NCBI GenBank assembly: GCA_964563505.1
Contig: CAZLXW010000065.1
Location: 1 to 20,773, forward strand
Direction of reading: 5' to 3'
DNA length: 20,773 nt
DNA from: UBA1351 sp964563505
GTDB lineage: Bacteria > Bacillota > Clostridia > Lachnospirales > Vallitaleaceae
Shown here: one piece after another, positions 7,716 through 14,555 of the stretch
Position numbering within the stretch: the first letter of the stretch is position 1
Layout of the letters: the number at the start of each line of letters is the position of its first letter
Made by a program: the position numbers and the translations under genes
Notes under the pieces: model-generated
Database searches by the model: none
What the model saw: only the letters and a program-made list of their open reading frames with translations
What the model was told of the DNA's origin: nothing

Positions 7716-8957
7716 TTATTTTGATTCGTCCCAAATCATTTTTGCTTGAGCAAATGGATCGAGTGCTCGGTCAAGTATTCCGTGAATATATGCGATAAGG
7801 ACCCCATAATTGACAATGGGGACATTTTCTTCAAGGGAAGAACTAATCCGGTGATTCATAGCCTTGTGATTTAACATGCAGCCACCGCAATGGATGACTA
7901 ATTTATATCCATCTAGATTGTCTTTGAAACCGACACCGGCAGTGTGTTCAAAGATTAAGTCTTTGCCAGTGGATTGTCTTAACCATCGTGGAATTTTCAC
8001 AGTGCCGATATCATCCGCTTGTCGATGATGCGTACATCCCTCAGCAATAAGAACTTTATCTCCGTCTTGTAATTGATCGATGGTTCTAGCCCCTTGAATC
8101 AAAGAATTCAAGTCACCTTTGTGTCTTGCAAAGAGAATAGAAAAGGATGTGAGGGGGATATCTAAAGGTGTTTCAGCAGATACTTGTTCAAATGCTTGTG
8201 AGTCTGTGATGACAAGTGCAGGTTTTGTTCCTAGTTTTCTCAGGGTTTCAGCGAATTCAGTTTCTTTGGTTACAATCGCCATAGCATCATGATCGATGAT
8301 ATCCCGAACGGTTTGCTGTTGTGGTAAAATGACGCGGCCTTTTGGTGCGGCAGAGTCAACAGGAGTTACTAATACAACAAAATCTCCCGGATGAATCAAA
8401 TCACCAACGAGCTTGTATTCATGGATATCTTGAGGACTATGCTTAATCAGTATGTCTTTTATAGAATCAATTCCTTGCTTTGTCGTAGCGGATGTTGTAA
8501 CAAAAGGAATGCCCAACTGTTTTGTATAGTCGTAAACAGTCTGTTCCGGTGTGGCGATTGATTCTGACACGTTGTCGATTTTATTTAAGATACCAATACA
8601 GGGTATGTTCCGTTTTTTTATGATGTTGATTAAGTCAACATCAACTTGGTGAGGTGTTTGATTTGCATCAAAAACGAGTAAGGCAACATCTGTTTTCTCT
8701 AAAACATCCATCGTTTTCTTTTGGCGAAGGATACCTAACGTTGTATCATCATTTAAACCGGCAGTGTCAATAAGAACAACCGGACCAATTGGAAGTATTT
8801 CCATAGCTTTGTATACCGGATCCGTGGTCGTTCCCTTTATATCAGAGACTAAAGCGATATCTTGACCGGTCAAGGCATTGATTAAACTTGATTTTCCAGC
8901 ATTGGTTTGTCCGAAAAAAGCAATATGCAAACGGTTAGAGCGAGGGGTAGTGTTCAT
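7716..8957 (-). CDS. hydF: [FeFe]-hydrogenase maturation GTPase HydF
   Basis: The GTPase and scaffold on which the binuclear iron subcluster is assembled before transfer to the hydrogenase. The 413-residue protein has an N-terminal G domain with P-loop GQTNAGKS (16-23), G3 DTAG and G4 NKID, a central dimerisation region, and a C-terminal [4Fe-4S] module with the family motif CxH...HCxxC: C308, H310, then H356, C357 and C360 about 45 residues on. I take ATG 8957 as the start because AGGAG lies just upstream; the frame stays open to 9014 but that extension has no ribosome site and no family resemblance. First gene of the hydF-hydG operon, transcribed divergently from the IclR-family gene. Confidence 0.95.
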   Translation of the reverse strand: MNTTPRSNRLHIAFFGQTNAGKSSLINALTGQDIALVSDIKGTTTDPVYKAMEILPIGPVVLIDTAGLNDDTTLGILRQKKTMDVLEKTDVALLVFDANQTPHQVDVDLINIIKKRNIPCIGILNKIDNVSESIATPEQTVYDYTKQLGIPFVTTSATTKQGIDSIKDILIKHSPQDIHEYKLVGDLIHPGDFVVLVTPVDSAAPKGRVILPQQQTVRDIIDHDAMAIVTKETEFAETLRKLGTKPALVITDSQAFEQVSAETPLDIPLTSFSILFARHKGDLNSLIQGARTIDQLQDGDKVLIAEGCTHHRQADDIGTVKIPRWLRQSTGKDLIFEHTAGVGFKDNLDGYKLVIHCGGCMLNHKAMNHRISSSLEENVPIVNYGVLIAYIHGILDRALDPFAQAKMIWDESK

Positions 8958-9069
8958 GAAATTCTCCTTTATTGTTGAATATTGACGATGATTTGGGTAT
9001 AAAAAAAACAACAATCTTATTGGTAGATGTAATCACCCAAAAAGATGGTTATGTTAACAAAAGATCCAG

Positions 9070-9090
9070 GTTCTTAGAACAAAGTCTTTG
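9070..9090. repeat. Two abutting 11-bp palindromes in the hydF leader
   Basis: GTTCTTAGAAC (9070-9080) and CAAAGTCTTTG (9080-9090) are each perfect five-base inverted repeats around one central base and share one base. They could be protein-binding half-sites or small hairpins in the hydF leader RNA. They do not resemble the GTTTCA-N5-TGAAAC sites next to kduI. Confidence 0.45.
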
Positions 9091-9119
9091 AAGTAGGATT
9101 TTGTTATTATTTTAACTAT

Positions 9120-9149
9120 AGTTTACCCTATTTGAGGTACTCTCGTCAA
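9120..9149 (-). promoter_or_regulatory. Candidate hydF promoter
   Basis: On the minus strand, TTGACG (9149-9144) is followed after 18 bases by TAAACT (9125-9120). A better-looking TATAGT just downstream (9120-9115) has no -35 at the right distance. GGGTAAACTA around the -10 recurs exactly in the sensor-kinase promoter near 11939-11948. Confidence 0.35.
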
Positions 9150-9184
9150 GTGAATTTGTAGGAATAAAAGTAAAGATAAAAAAT

Positions 9185-9201
9185 GTTCCTATATGTGAAA
9201 T
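9185..9201. promoter_or_regulatory. Degenerate IclR-type operator upstream of its own gene
   Basis: GTTCCTATATGTGAAAT agrees with GTTTCA-N5-TGAAAC at 9 of 12 defined positions. It sits 13 bases upstream of the -35 hexamer of the regulator gene, a plausible place for autoregulation. It is clearly weaker than the two kduI sites. Confidence 0.3.
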
Positions 9202-9214
9202 CATAAATCACTAT

Positions 9215-9243
9215 TTGACACGGTCTCTATTTAGTTATATTAT
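9215..9243 (+). promoter_or_regulatory. Promoter of the IclR-family regulator gene
   Basis: Consensus TTGACA (9215-9220), 17-base spacer, TATTAT (9238-9243). The predicted start falls about 25 bases before the ATG, with a GGAGG ribosome site at 9265-9269. Confidence 0.8.
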
Positions 9244-9275
9244 AATAGGAGAAGTAAACATACTGGAGGAATTAT

Positions 9276-10043
9276 ATGAGTGAATCAATATTGCAAACAG
9301 CTGATCGAGCGCTTCATGTTCTGGAGCTTCTTGCAGAAGAAGGAATGACAGCTACAGAAATACAAAAAAAATTAGATCTTAATAAGAGTACAGTGCATCG
9401 ATTGCTGATGACACTGCTAAATCGAGAATTTGTTGAGCGAAATGAAGCAACAGGGATTTATCAAATTGGTTTAAAAATGGTTGAGATTAGTAGCATCCGA
9501 CTTAATCATGTTGAGTTGAAGACAGAAGCGGTACCTTATTTACACCAGCTGGCAAATAAAGTGAATCAATCGGTTCAACTCGCCATCTTTGATGAAGGAG
9601 AAGCCGTATTTATTGAAAAGGTTGAAAAATATAAATCCTTTCATATGTATTGTCAAATTGGAAAGCGGATTCCAATCTATTGTTCAGCCGTTGGAAAAAC
9701 ATTAATGTTAGACCGACCGGATGGAGAGATTATTGAAATATTAAAACAAACAGAACTTGTTCCTTTTACCCCAAATACAAAAGTGTCAATAAAGGAAGTC
9801 ATGGAAGATGTTCATCGAGGTCGAATAGAAGGCTATACACGAGATGAAGCTGAACATGAAGAAAACGTCTATTGTGTATCGATGCCTGTCTATGATTATC
9901 GAAGTAAAATAGTGGCTGCAGTGAGTATTACCGGATTTTCAGATCAAGTATATGAAGACGAAGGAAAACCTGTTCGTGATGAGTTAGCTCAAACATGCAT
10001 GGAAATATCCAAACGGTTAGGATATGTAGAACGACTTAGATAA
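9276..10043 (+). CDS. IclR-family transcriptional regulator, probably of uronate catabolism (KdgR-like)
   Basis: A 255-residue DNA-binding regulator. The N-terminal winged helix-turn-helix spans about residues 5-68 (recognition segment around LNKSTVHRLLMTL, wing ending GIYQIGLKM). The IclR effector-binding domain follows from about 75 to 250, with the typical VGKTLM and DEAEHEENVYC segments. Such proteins bind small acids or sugars as dimers or tetramers. It lies directly upstream of kduI-kduD on the same strand, and two matching palindromes flank the kduI promoter, so I infer that it represses kduID and that a uronate intermediate such as 2-keto-3-deoxygluconate relieves this, as for KdgR. 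The family is certain, the ligand inferred. There is no terminator before kduI; the upstream operator begins four bases after its stop. Confidence 0.9.
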   Translation: MSESILQTADRALHVLELLAEEGMTATEIQKKLDLNKSTVHRLLMTLLNREFVERNEATGIYQIGLKMVEISSIRLNHVELKTEAVPYLHQLANKVNQSVQLAIFDEGEAVFIEKVEKYKSFHMYCQIGKRIPIYCSAVGKTLMLDRPDGEIIEILKQTELVPFTPNTKVSIKEVMEDVHRGRIEGYTRDEAEHEENVYCVSMPVYDYRSKIVAAVSITGFSDQVYEDEGKPVRDELAQTCMEISKRLGYVERLR

Positions 10044-10046
10044 AAG

Positions 10047-10063
10047 GTTTCACTATATGAAAC
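10047..10063. promoter_or_regulatory. Operator 1, probable IclR/KdgR site
   Basis: GTTTCA-CTATA-TGAAAC, perfect six-base arms around five bases, 25 bases upstream of the kduI -35. Confidence 0.7.
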
Positions 10064-10088
10064 AGCGGTCCCAATATTGGAAAATAGA

Positions 10089-10117
10089 TTGACGCGTTCA
10101 ATTAAAGATGATATAAT
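10089..10117 (+). promoter_or_regulatory. kduI-kduD promoter
   Basis: TTGACG (10089-10094), 17-base spacer, consensus TATAAT (10112-10117). The predicted start is near 10124, inside the cre-like site and just before operator 2. Confidence 0.85.
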
Positions 10118-10121
10118 TATC

Positions 10122-10136
10122 ATGAAAACGAAACGA
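10122..10136 (+). promoter_or_regulatory. cre-like site (possible CcpA binding)
   Basis: ATGAAAACGAAACGA fits the Firmicute cre consensus WTGNAANCGNWNNCW at every defined position but one (G for C at the 14th). It overlaps the predicted transcription start, where CcpA would repress. This suits a secondary-carbon catabolic operon but remains a motif match only. Confidence 0.4.
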
Positions 10137-10137
10137 T

Positions 10138-10154
10138 GTTTCATATAATGAAAC
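10138..10154. promoter_or_regulatory. Operator 2, probable IclR/KdgR site
   Basis: GTTTCA-TATAA-TGAAAC, the same arms as operator 1, 20 bases downstream of the kduI -10. The centres of the two sites are 91 bases apart with the promoter between them, as for repression by looping or by two cooperating dimers. Confidence 0.72.
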
Positions 10155-10185
10155 TGCAATGACGTAGTTTAAAAAGGAGAAAGAT

Positions 10186-11031
10186 ATGATTGTAAGAGAA
10201 CCTTCAAATTCAAGAGATGCAAAACACTATACAACAGACAGATTACGAGATGAGTTTTTAATTCAAGACCTATTTATTCCAAATAAAATACAACGGGTGT
10301 ATAGTCACATTGACAGAATTATTACAATGGGATTTTGCCCGGAAAACGAAGCGCAAGAATTAGGTCAAGGACTAGAAATTATGAAGTCATTAGGTACAGA
10401 GTACTTTTTAGAGCGAAGAGAACTTGGTACGATCAACATCGGTGGACCGGGTAAGGTTACCGTCGATGGTGAAACGTATGAGATGAAAAGCCGTGATGGT
10501 TTATATGTTGGTATGGGAGCAAAAGAAGTGACTTTTATAAGTGACGATGCTAAGAATCCTGCAAAATTCTATACATTAAGTGCACCGGCTCACAAAACAT
10601 ATCCGAATAAACATATAGATATTAAGAAAGCAAAAGCTGTGCCAATGGGCGATTCAAAGGCTTCAAATAAACGTACGATTTATCAGTTTATTCATCCGGA
10701 TGTATTGCCAACATGCCAATTAACAATGGGACTTACCCAACTAGAAGAAGGTAATGTATGGAATACAATGCCTTGCCATACGCATGAGCGCCGTATGGAA
10801 GTTTATTTCTATTTTGATTTACCGGAAGACGGTGTTGTTTTCCATTATATGGGAGAACCATCTGAAACACGCCATATTGTTTTACGTAATGAAGAAGCTG
10901 TTATATCACCAAGTTGGTCAATTCATTCGGGATGTGGAACACAAGCCTATACATTTATTTGGGGTATGATTGGAGAAAATCAAACATTCAATGACATGGA
11001 CCACGTTGATATTAAAAACGATTTACGATAA
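10186..11031 (+). CDS. kduI: 5-keto-4-deoxyuronate isomerase
   Basis: Isomerises 5-keto-4-deoxyuronate, the product of unsaturated uronates from pectin, alginate or glycosaminoglycan breakdown, to 2,5-diketo-3-deoxygluconate (DKII); cytosolic, zinc-dependent double beta-barrel. The 281 residues are a little longer than the E. coli enzyme. The four metal ligands are visible as H198, H200 and E205 in CHTHERRMEVYFYF and H247 in IHSGCG, each shifted by two from the E. coli numbering. The start ATG has an AAGGAG ribosome site. It is the first gene after the operator-flanked promoter and lies 11 bases upstream of kduD, whose product takes the next step. Confidence 0.95.
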   Translation: MIVREPSNSRDAKHYTTDRLRDEFLIQDLFIPNKIQRVYSHIDRIITMGFCPENEAQELGQGLEIMKSLGTEYFLERRELGTINIGGPGKVTVDGETYEMKSRDGLYVGMGAKEVTFISDDAKNPAKFYTLSAPAHKTYPNKHIDIKKAKAVPMGDSKASNKRTIYQFIHPDVLPTCQLTMGLTQLEEGNVWNTMPCHTHERRMEVYFYFDLPEDGVVFHYMGEPSETRHIVLRNEEAVISPSWSIHSGCGTQAYTFIWGMIGENQTFNDMDHVDIKNDLR

Positions 11032-11042
11032 AGGAGATTATT

Positions 11043-11831
11043 ATGAATGTAATGAATAGTTTTTCATTAGAAGGAAAAATAGCGCTAATAACAGGCGCTT
11101 CATATGGTATAGGATTTGCAATGGCAAAAGCTTATGCAGCAGCAGGAGCAACAATTGTATTTAACGACCGAAATCAAGAAGCGGTTGATAAAGGGTTGGC
11201 TTCATACAAAGAAGAAAATATCAATGCATATGGATATGTTTGCGACGTCACAGACGAAGCCGGCGTTGATAAAATGATTGCACAGATTGAAGACGAAGTC
11301 GGAGTTATTGATATTCTTGTTAACAATGCGGGAATTATTAAACGTATTCCAATGATAGAAATGACAGCAGAAGAGTTCAGACAAGTTATTGATGTTGATC
11401 TTAATGGACCATTTATCATGGCTAAAGCAGTTATTCCAAGCATGATTAAAAAAGGTAGCGGAAAAATTATTAACATCTGTTCAATGATGAGTGAGCTAGG
11501 TCGTGAAACCGTTTCTGCTTATGCAGCAGCAAAAGGTGGACTTAAAATGTTGACGAGAAATATTGCATCTGAATATGGTGAATATAATATTCAGTGTAAC
11601 GGTATTGGACCGGGATATATTGCAACACCTCAAACAGCTCCATTACGTGAAGAGGGACATCCATTTAATAGTTTTATTATTGCAAAAACACCAGCAGCGC
11701 GTTGGGGAACACCGGAAGACCTTATGGGACCGGCTCTTTTCCTAGCATCAAATGCATCTGATTTTGTAAATGGTCATGTTTTATATGTTGACGGCGGTAT
11801 TTTGGCTTATATTGGTAAGCAACCAAAATAA
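11043..11831 (+). CDS. kduD: 2-dehydro-3-deoxy-D-gluconate 5-dehydrogenase (SDR family)
   Basis: Reduces 2,5-diketo-3-deoxygluconate to 2-keto-3-deoxygluconate with NAD(P)H, after which KdgK and KdgA would yield pyruvate and glyceraldehyde phosphate (neither gene is here). A classical 262-residue short-chain dehydrogenase: cofactor motif TGASYGIG (17-24), NNAG (94-97), catalytic S147, Y160 and K164 (YAAAK), and the PGYIATPQT loop. Sequence alone could also fit gluconate 5-dehydrogenase; the position right after kduI decides the call. AGGAG precedes the ATG at 11043; a second ATG three codons on is a less likely start. A hairpin terminator follows. Confidence 0.88.
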   Translation: MNVMNSFSLEGKIALITGASYGIGFAMAKAYAAAGATIVFNDRNQEAVDKGLASYKEENINAYGYVCDVTDEAGVDKMIAQIEDEVGVIDILVNNAGIIKRIPMIEMTAEEFRQVIDVDLNGPFIMAKAVIPSMIKKGSGKIINICSMMSELGRETVSAYAAAKGGLKMLTRNIASEYGEYNIQCNGIGPGYIATPQTAPLREEGHPFNSFIIAKTPAARWGTPEDLMGPALFLASNASDFVNGHVLYVDGGILAYIGKQPK

Positions 11832-11855
11832 TCCTTACTATAACCAAAACCTTAA

Positions 11856-11889
11856 GAAATAAACCTATGCATAAGTATAGGTTTATTTC
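11856..11889 (+). terminator. Hairpin terminator after kduD
   Basis: GAAATAAACCTAT (11856-11868) pairs perfectly with 11877-11889 around an eight-base loop. The 3' arm itself is T-rich but no long T run follows, so termination may be partial. The stem has A-rich and T-rich arms and could also act in the reverse direction. Confidence 0.65.
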
Positions 11890-11918
11890 TGTATAATAAG
11901 CAATCTGATGTAGTCACA

Positions 11919-11947
11919 TTGACAGATGATTTGTAAGAGGGTAAACT
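11919..11947 (+). promoter_or_regulatory. Promoter of the sensor kinase-TRAP receptor operon
   Basis: Consensus TTGACA (11919-11924), 17-base spacer, TAAACT (11942-11947). The predicted start near 11954 leaves about 30 bases before the GTG at 11984. Confidence 0.7.
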
Positions 11948-11983
11948 AAATACAAAACGACTGTGGCTGAAAAGGAGTACTTG

Positions 11984-13474
11984 GTGAAAACATTTAGCAG
12001 GTTTTGGAATGCATTATCAATTAAAATAAAATTACTTTCATATTTCTTCGCAATTTTAGCAACAGTCAGTATATTTAGTTTATACTTAAACCATAGCAAT
12101 TATCAAATTGTTGACCAGTTTAATGCGACCATGACCAATTATTATGAGATTAGTCAACTATTGATTATGAATCAAAAAAGTAAAGAAGCTGTAGAAAACT
12201 ATATTAATGAATTAAATCTTTCGGATCGGGAATTATATGAAGAAAATATACTGAAGATAGAGCGTGCTATTAATTCATTAGATGCAAAATATGATTCATT
12301 AGAAAGCCAATTTGCCATTAATGCCATTCGAAATTCGGTTTATTCATACAATATAAAATGGCAAAGAGCCATGAGCCAAAGGGAAAATGATATATCCATA
12401 TATTATACGTCATTCTATGAAGGAGAACGTATTGAACAATTTACAGAAAAATATATTGAAGAGTTACTTTATATTAGCTTGAGTGAAGGTAATGAGCTTT
12501 ATAATAGGCTGGCCAATGAAGCCAATGTAATGCGGCGAATATCTTTATTGCTGATTGCAATTTTTTTCCTAATATCCTTGTTTATCGGTGTGTTATTCGC
12601 GAATTATTTGATAAATCCAATAAAAAAACTGGCCAAAGCCTCCATTCGTATCTCTTCAGGGGACTTAGACATTGAGGCGATTCATATTGATTCCCAGGAT
12701 GAAGTCGGTGTACTAGCAGATTCATTTAATATAATGAGTCAGAGTATTAATTCTCTCGTTTATGATTTGAAACAAAAAGTGATTATCGAGAAAAAACTAC
12801 ATGAAGAAGAATTACATATTTTACAAATGGAGCAATTATTAAAAGACTCTCAGTTTCAAGCGCTTCAATCCCAAATCAATCCGCATTTTCTTTTCAATAC
12901 GTTAAATACAATTTCTCGAACAGCCATGTTTGAAAATGCAGACGATACACTCAAATTAACAGAAGCATTAGCCCAACTGTTTCGTTACAAATTACGAAAT
13001 GATAAATCAATGATTCCGATTAGAGAAGAATTGGATATGATTGATGAATATGTGTATCTTCAGAAAGTTCGTTTTAAAGAACGTCTTGAATATGATTGTA
13101 TCGTTGATCCGGCATGTGAAAAAATATTGCTTCCTATATTTACGCTTCAACCACTTGTTGAAAACGCAATTATTCACGGTATTGAACCTAAGATAAAAGG
13201 TGGTAAAATCCGCATACGCGTCTTCATGAAGCAACAAAACAATACCTCTTATATTGTAATGCGTATAATGGATACAGGAATTGGAATGGACAAAAAACGT
13301 TTGAAAGAAGTTTTGAAATTTGAAGCGATTAATAATCGAAGTATTGGTGTCAATAATGTTTATCAACGGTTTAAATTAACCTTTCAGCACAAATGTTCAT
13401 TTAAAATTCTAAGTAAAAAAAATCTAGGGACATTTATTGAAATGAAGTTCGAATTTGACAATCAGGAGATATAA
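11984..13474 (+). CDS. Sensor histidine kinase, LytS/YesM type
   Basis: A 496-residue membrane kinase. Segments: TM1 about 16-35, a largely helical extracytoplasmic sensor of about 150 residues, TM2 about 187-208, HAMP linker about 209-260, a coiled stretch rich in E, L and K, then the His_kinase domain with the phospho-accepting H301 in QSQINPHFLFNTLN and an ATPase domain with N box LVENAIIHG (391-399), G1 box DTGIGMD (430-436) and SIGVNNVYQRF. All catalytic motifs are intact. I choose GTG 11984 because AAGGAG (11972-11977) sits six bases upstream; a GTG at 11963 would place this site inside the gene. YesM-type kinases usually pair with AraC-type response regulators next door; none lies here. 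The stop overlaps the next start by one base, coupling it to a substrate-binding lipoprotein. Confidence 0.9.
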   Translation: MKTFSRFWNALSIKIKLLSYFFAILATVSIFSLYLNHSNYQIVDQFNATMTNYYEISQLLIMNQKSKEAVENYINELNLSDRELYEENILKIERAINSLDAKYDSLESQFAINAIRNSVYSYNIKWQRAMSQRENDISIYYTSFYEGERIEQFTEKYIEELLYISLSEGNELYNRLANEANVMRRISLLLIAIFFLISLFIGVLFANYLINPIKKLAKASIRISSGDLDIEAIHIDSQDEVGVLADSFNIMSQSINSLVYDLKQKVIIEKKLHEEELHILQMEQLLKDSQFQALQSQINPHFLFNTLNTISRTAMFENADDTLKLTEALAQLFRYKLRNDKSMIPIREELDMIDEYVYLQKVRFKERLEYDCIVDPACEKILLPIFTLQPLVENAIIHGIEPKIKGGKIRIRVFMKQQNNTSYIVMRIMDTGIGMDKKRLKEVLKFEAINNRSIGVNNVYQRFKLTFQHKCSFKILSKKNLGTFIEMKFEFDNQEI

Positions 13475-14472
13475 TGATGAGAAAACCCTTAATATACTTT
13501 GTGATAGTTGTTTTTCTTTTGGTGGTAATAGTTGGATGCACGCTGGTCAATCAAGTCAGTGAACCTAAGCCTGAACATATTTTTCGTATGGCAGAAGCCC
13601 ATCCTAGTGATTATCCAACAACACTTGCGGATATAGAATTTGCCCGATTAGTAGAAGTGCTTTCGGAAGGAAGAATAAAAATAGTTGTTTATCCAGACCA
13701 AGCCTTAGGATCTGAGACAAGCGTTATCGAACAGTTGGAATTTGGGGGGATTGATATTACCCGAGTGAGCTTGGCACCAATATCTGAAGTTGTCGATGTA
13801 TTAAACGTCTTACAACTCCCTTATCTATATGAAGATAAAGAACATATGCGACGCGTTCTTCGAGGTGATATAGGGGATGAAATATTAGTGGGGGTTGAAG
13901 ATGAAGGTTTTATTGGCTTTGGTTGGTTTGAAGCGGGGGCACGAAGTTTTTATAATACGAAAAAACCGATTAATACATTAGATGACCTTCAAGGAATGAA
14001 TATTCGTGTATTGGAAAGTGAATTAATGGTTGAAATGGCAAATGCTCTTGGTGCAAATGGAGTCAAGATGCCTTATGGAGAAGTTTATCGAGCACTGCAG
14101 TTAGGAGAGATTGATGGTGCGGAAAACAATCCTCCAAGTTATCATACATCCGAACATTATAAGATTGCAAAATACTATACGATAGATGAACATGTACGTG
14201 TTCCGGAGATTATTGTCGGTAGCAAGATTGCTTTAGATAAATTATCGGAAGATGATTTGGCGATTATGCGACAAGCAGCAGATCAAGCTCAAATATACCA
14301 ACAAAAACTTTGGGAAGAAGGTGAGCAGAGTTCTCTACAGTTTCTCATTGAACAAGGCGTAGAGATTAATTATATTGAAGATAAATCTGCATTTGTGGAA
14401 GCCGTTCAACCTGTTTACGAAAAGTATCAAATCAAATACGGAGATTTGATCAAGCGAATCCAAATGGAGTAG
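13474..14472 (+). CDS. TRAP-type (DctP family) substrate-binding lipoprotein
   Basis: A 332-residue extracytoplasmic receptor for an organic acid. The signal sequence (about residues 3-20) ends in a lipobox IVGC with the lipidated cysteine at 22. The mature part shows DctP features: AEAHPSDYPT near the start, PDQALGSE, the conserved arginine in GMNIRVLES that binds a ligand carboxylate, and the GEIDGAENNPPSY segment. TRAP receptors normally lie beside the membrane subunits DctQ and DctM, but the next gene is speA with its own promoter. Because it is translationally coupled to a sensor kinase, I infer a sensing role, perhaps presenting ligand to the kinase, rather than or besides transport. 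Uronates are a plausible ligand given kduID upstream, without direct proof. The start could be either ATG of the tandem pair at 13474 and 13477. Confidence 0.87.
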   Translation: MMRKPLIYFVIVVFLLVVIVGCTLVNQVSEPKPEHIFRMAEAHPSDYPTTLADIEFARLVEVLSEGRIKIVVYPDQALGSETSVIEQLEFGGIDITRVSLAPISEVVDVLNVLQLPYLYEDKEHMRRVLRGDIGDEILVGVEDEGFIGFGWFEAGARSFYNTKKPINTLDDLQGMNIRVLESELMVEMANALGANGVKMPYGEVYRALQLGEIDGAENNPPSYHTSEHYKIAKYYTIDEHVRVPEIIVGSKIALDKLSEDDLAIMRQAADQAQIYQQKLWEEGEQSSLQFLIEQGVEINYIEDKSAFVEAVQPVYEKYQIKYGDLIKRIQME

Positions 14473-14481
14473 AAATAGATG

Positions 14482-14510
14482 TTGACATTTATAAGTAAAA
14501 GTGATATTTT
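14482..14510 (+). promoter_or_regulatory. speA promoter
   Basis: Consensus TTGACA (14482-14487), 17-base spacer, TATTTT (14505-14510), about 46 bases before the chosen speA start. No terminator hairpin separates it from the TRAP receptor gene, so some readthrough is possible. Confidence 0.7.
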
Positions 14511-14555
14511 GAAAATCAGTGACTTGTGGCAACACAATGTAGAAAGGGTGATAGG

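Larger units (their letters stand above)
8958..9275. other. Divergent intergenic region between hydF and the IclR-family gene
   Basis: A 318-base stretch without a gene. It carries the IclR-gene promoter on the right, a weaker hydF promoter candidate on the minus strand, and an unusually long hydF leader (about 150 bases) with TTTGGGT at 8992-8998 able to pair with ACCCAAA at 9035-9041, an eight-base A tract on the plus strand at 9001-9008 (T tract in the hydF transcript), and two abutting palindromes at 9070-9090. Confidence 0.6.

Noticed and set aside
13007..13366. Minus-strand open frame opposite the kinase ATPase domain
   Set aside because: Mirror frame of a conserved kinase domain; no promoter or ribosome site.
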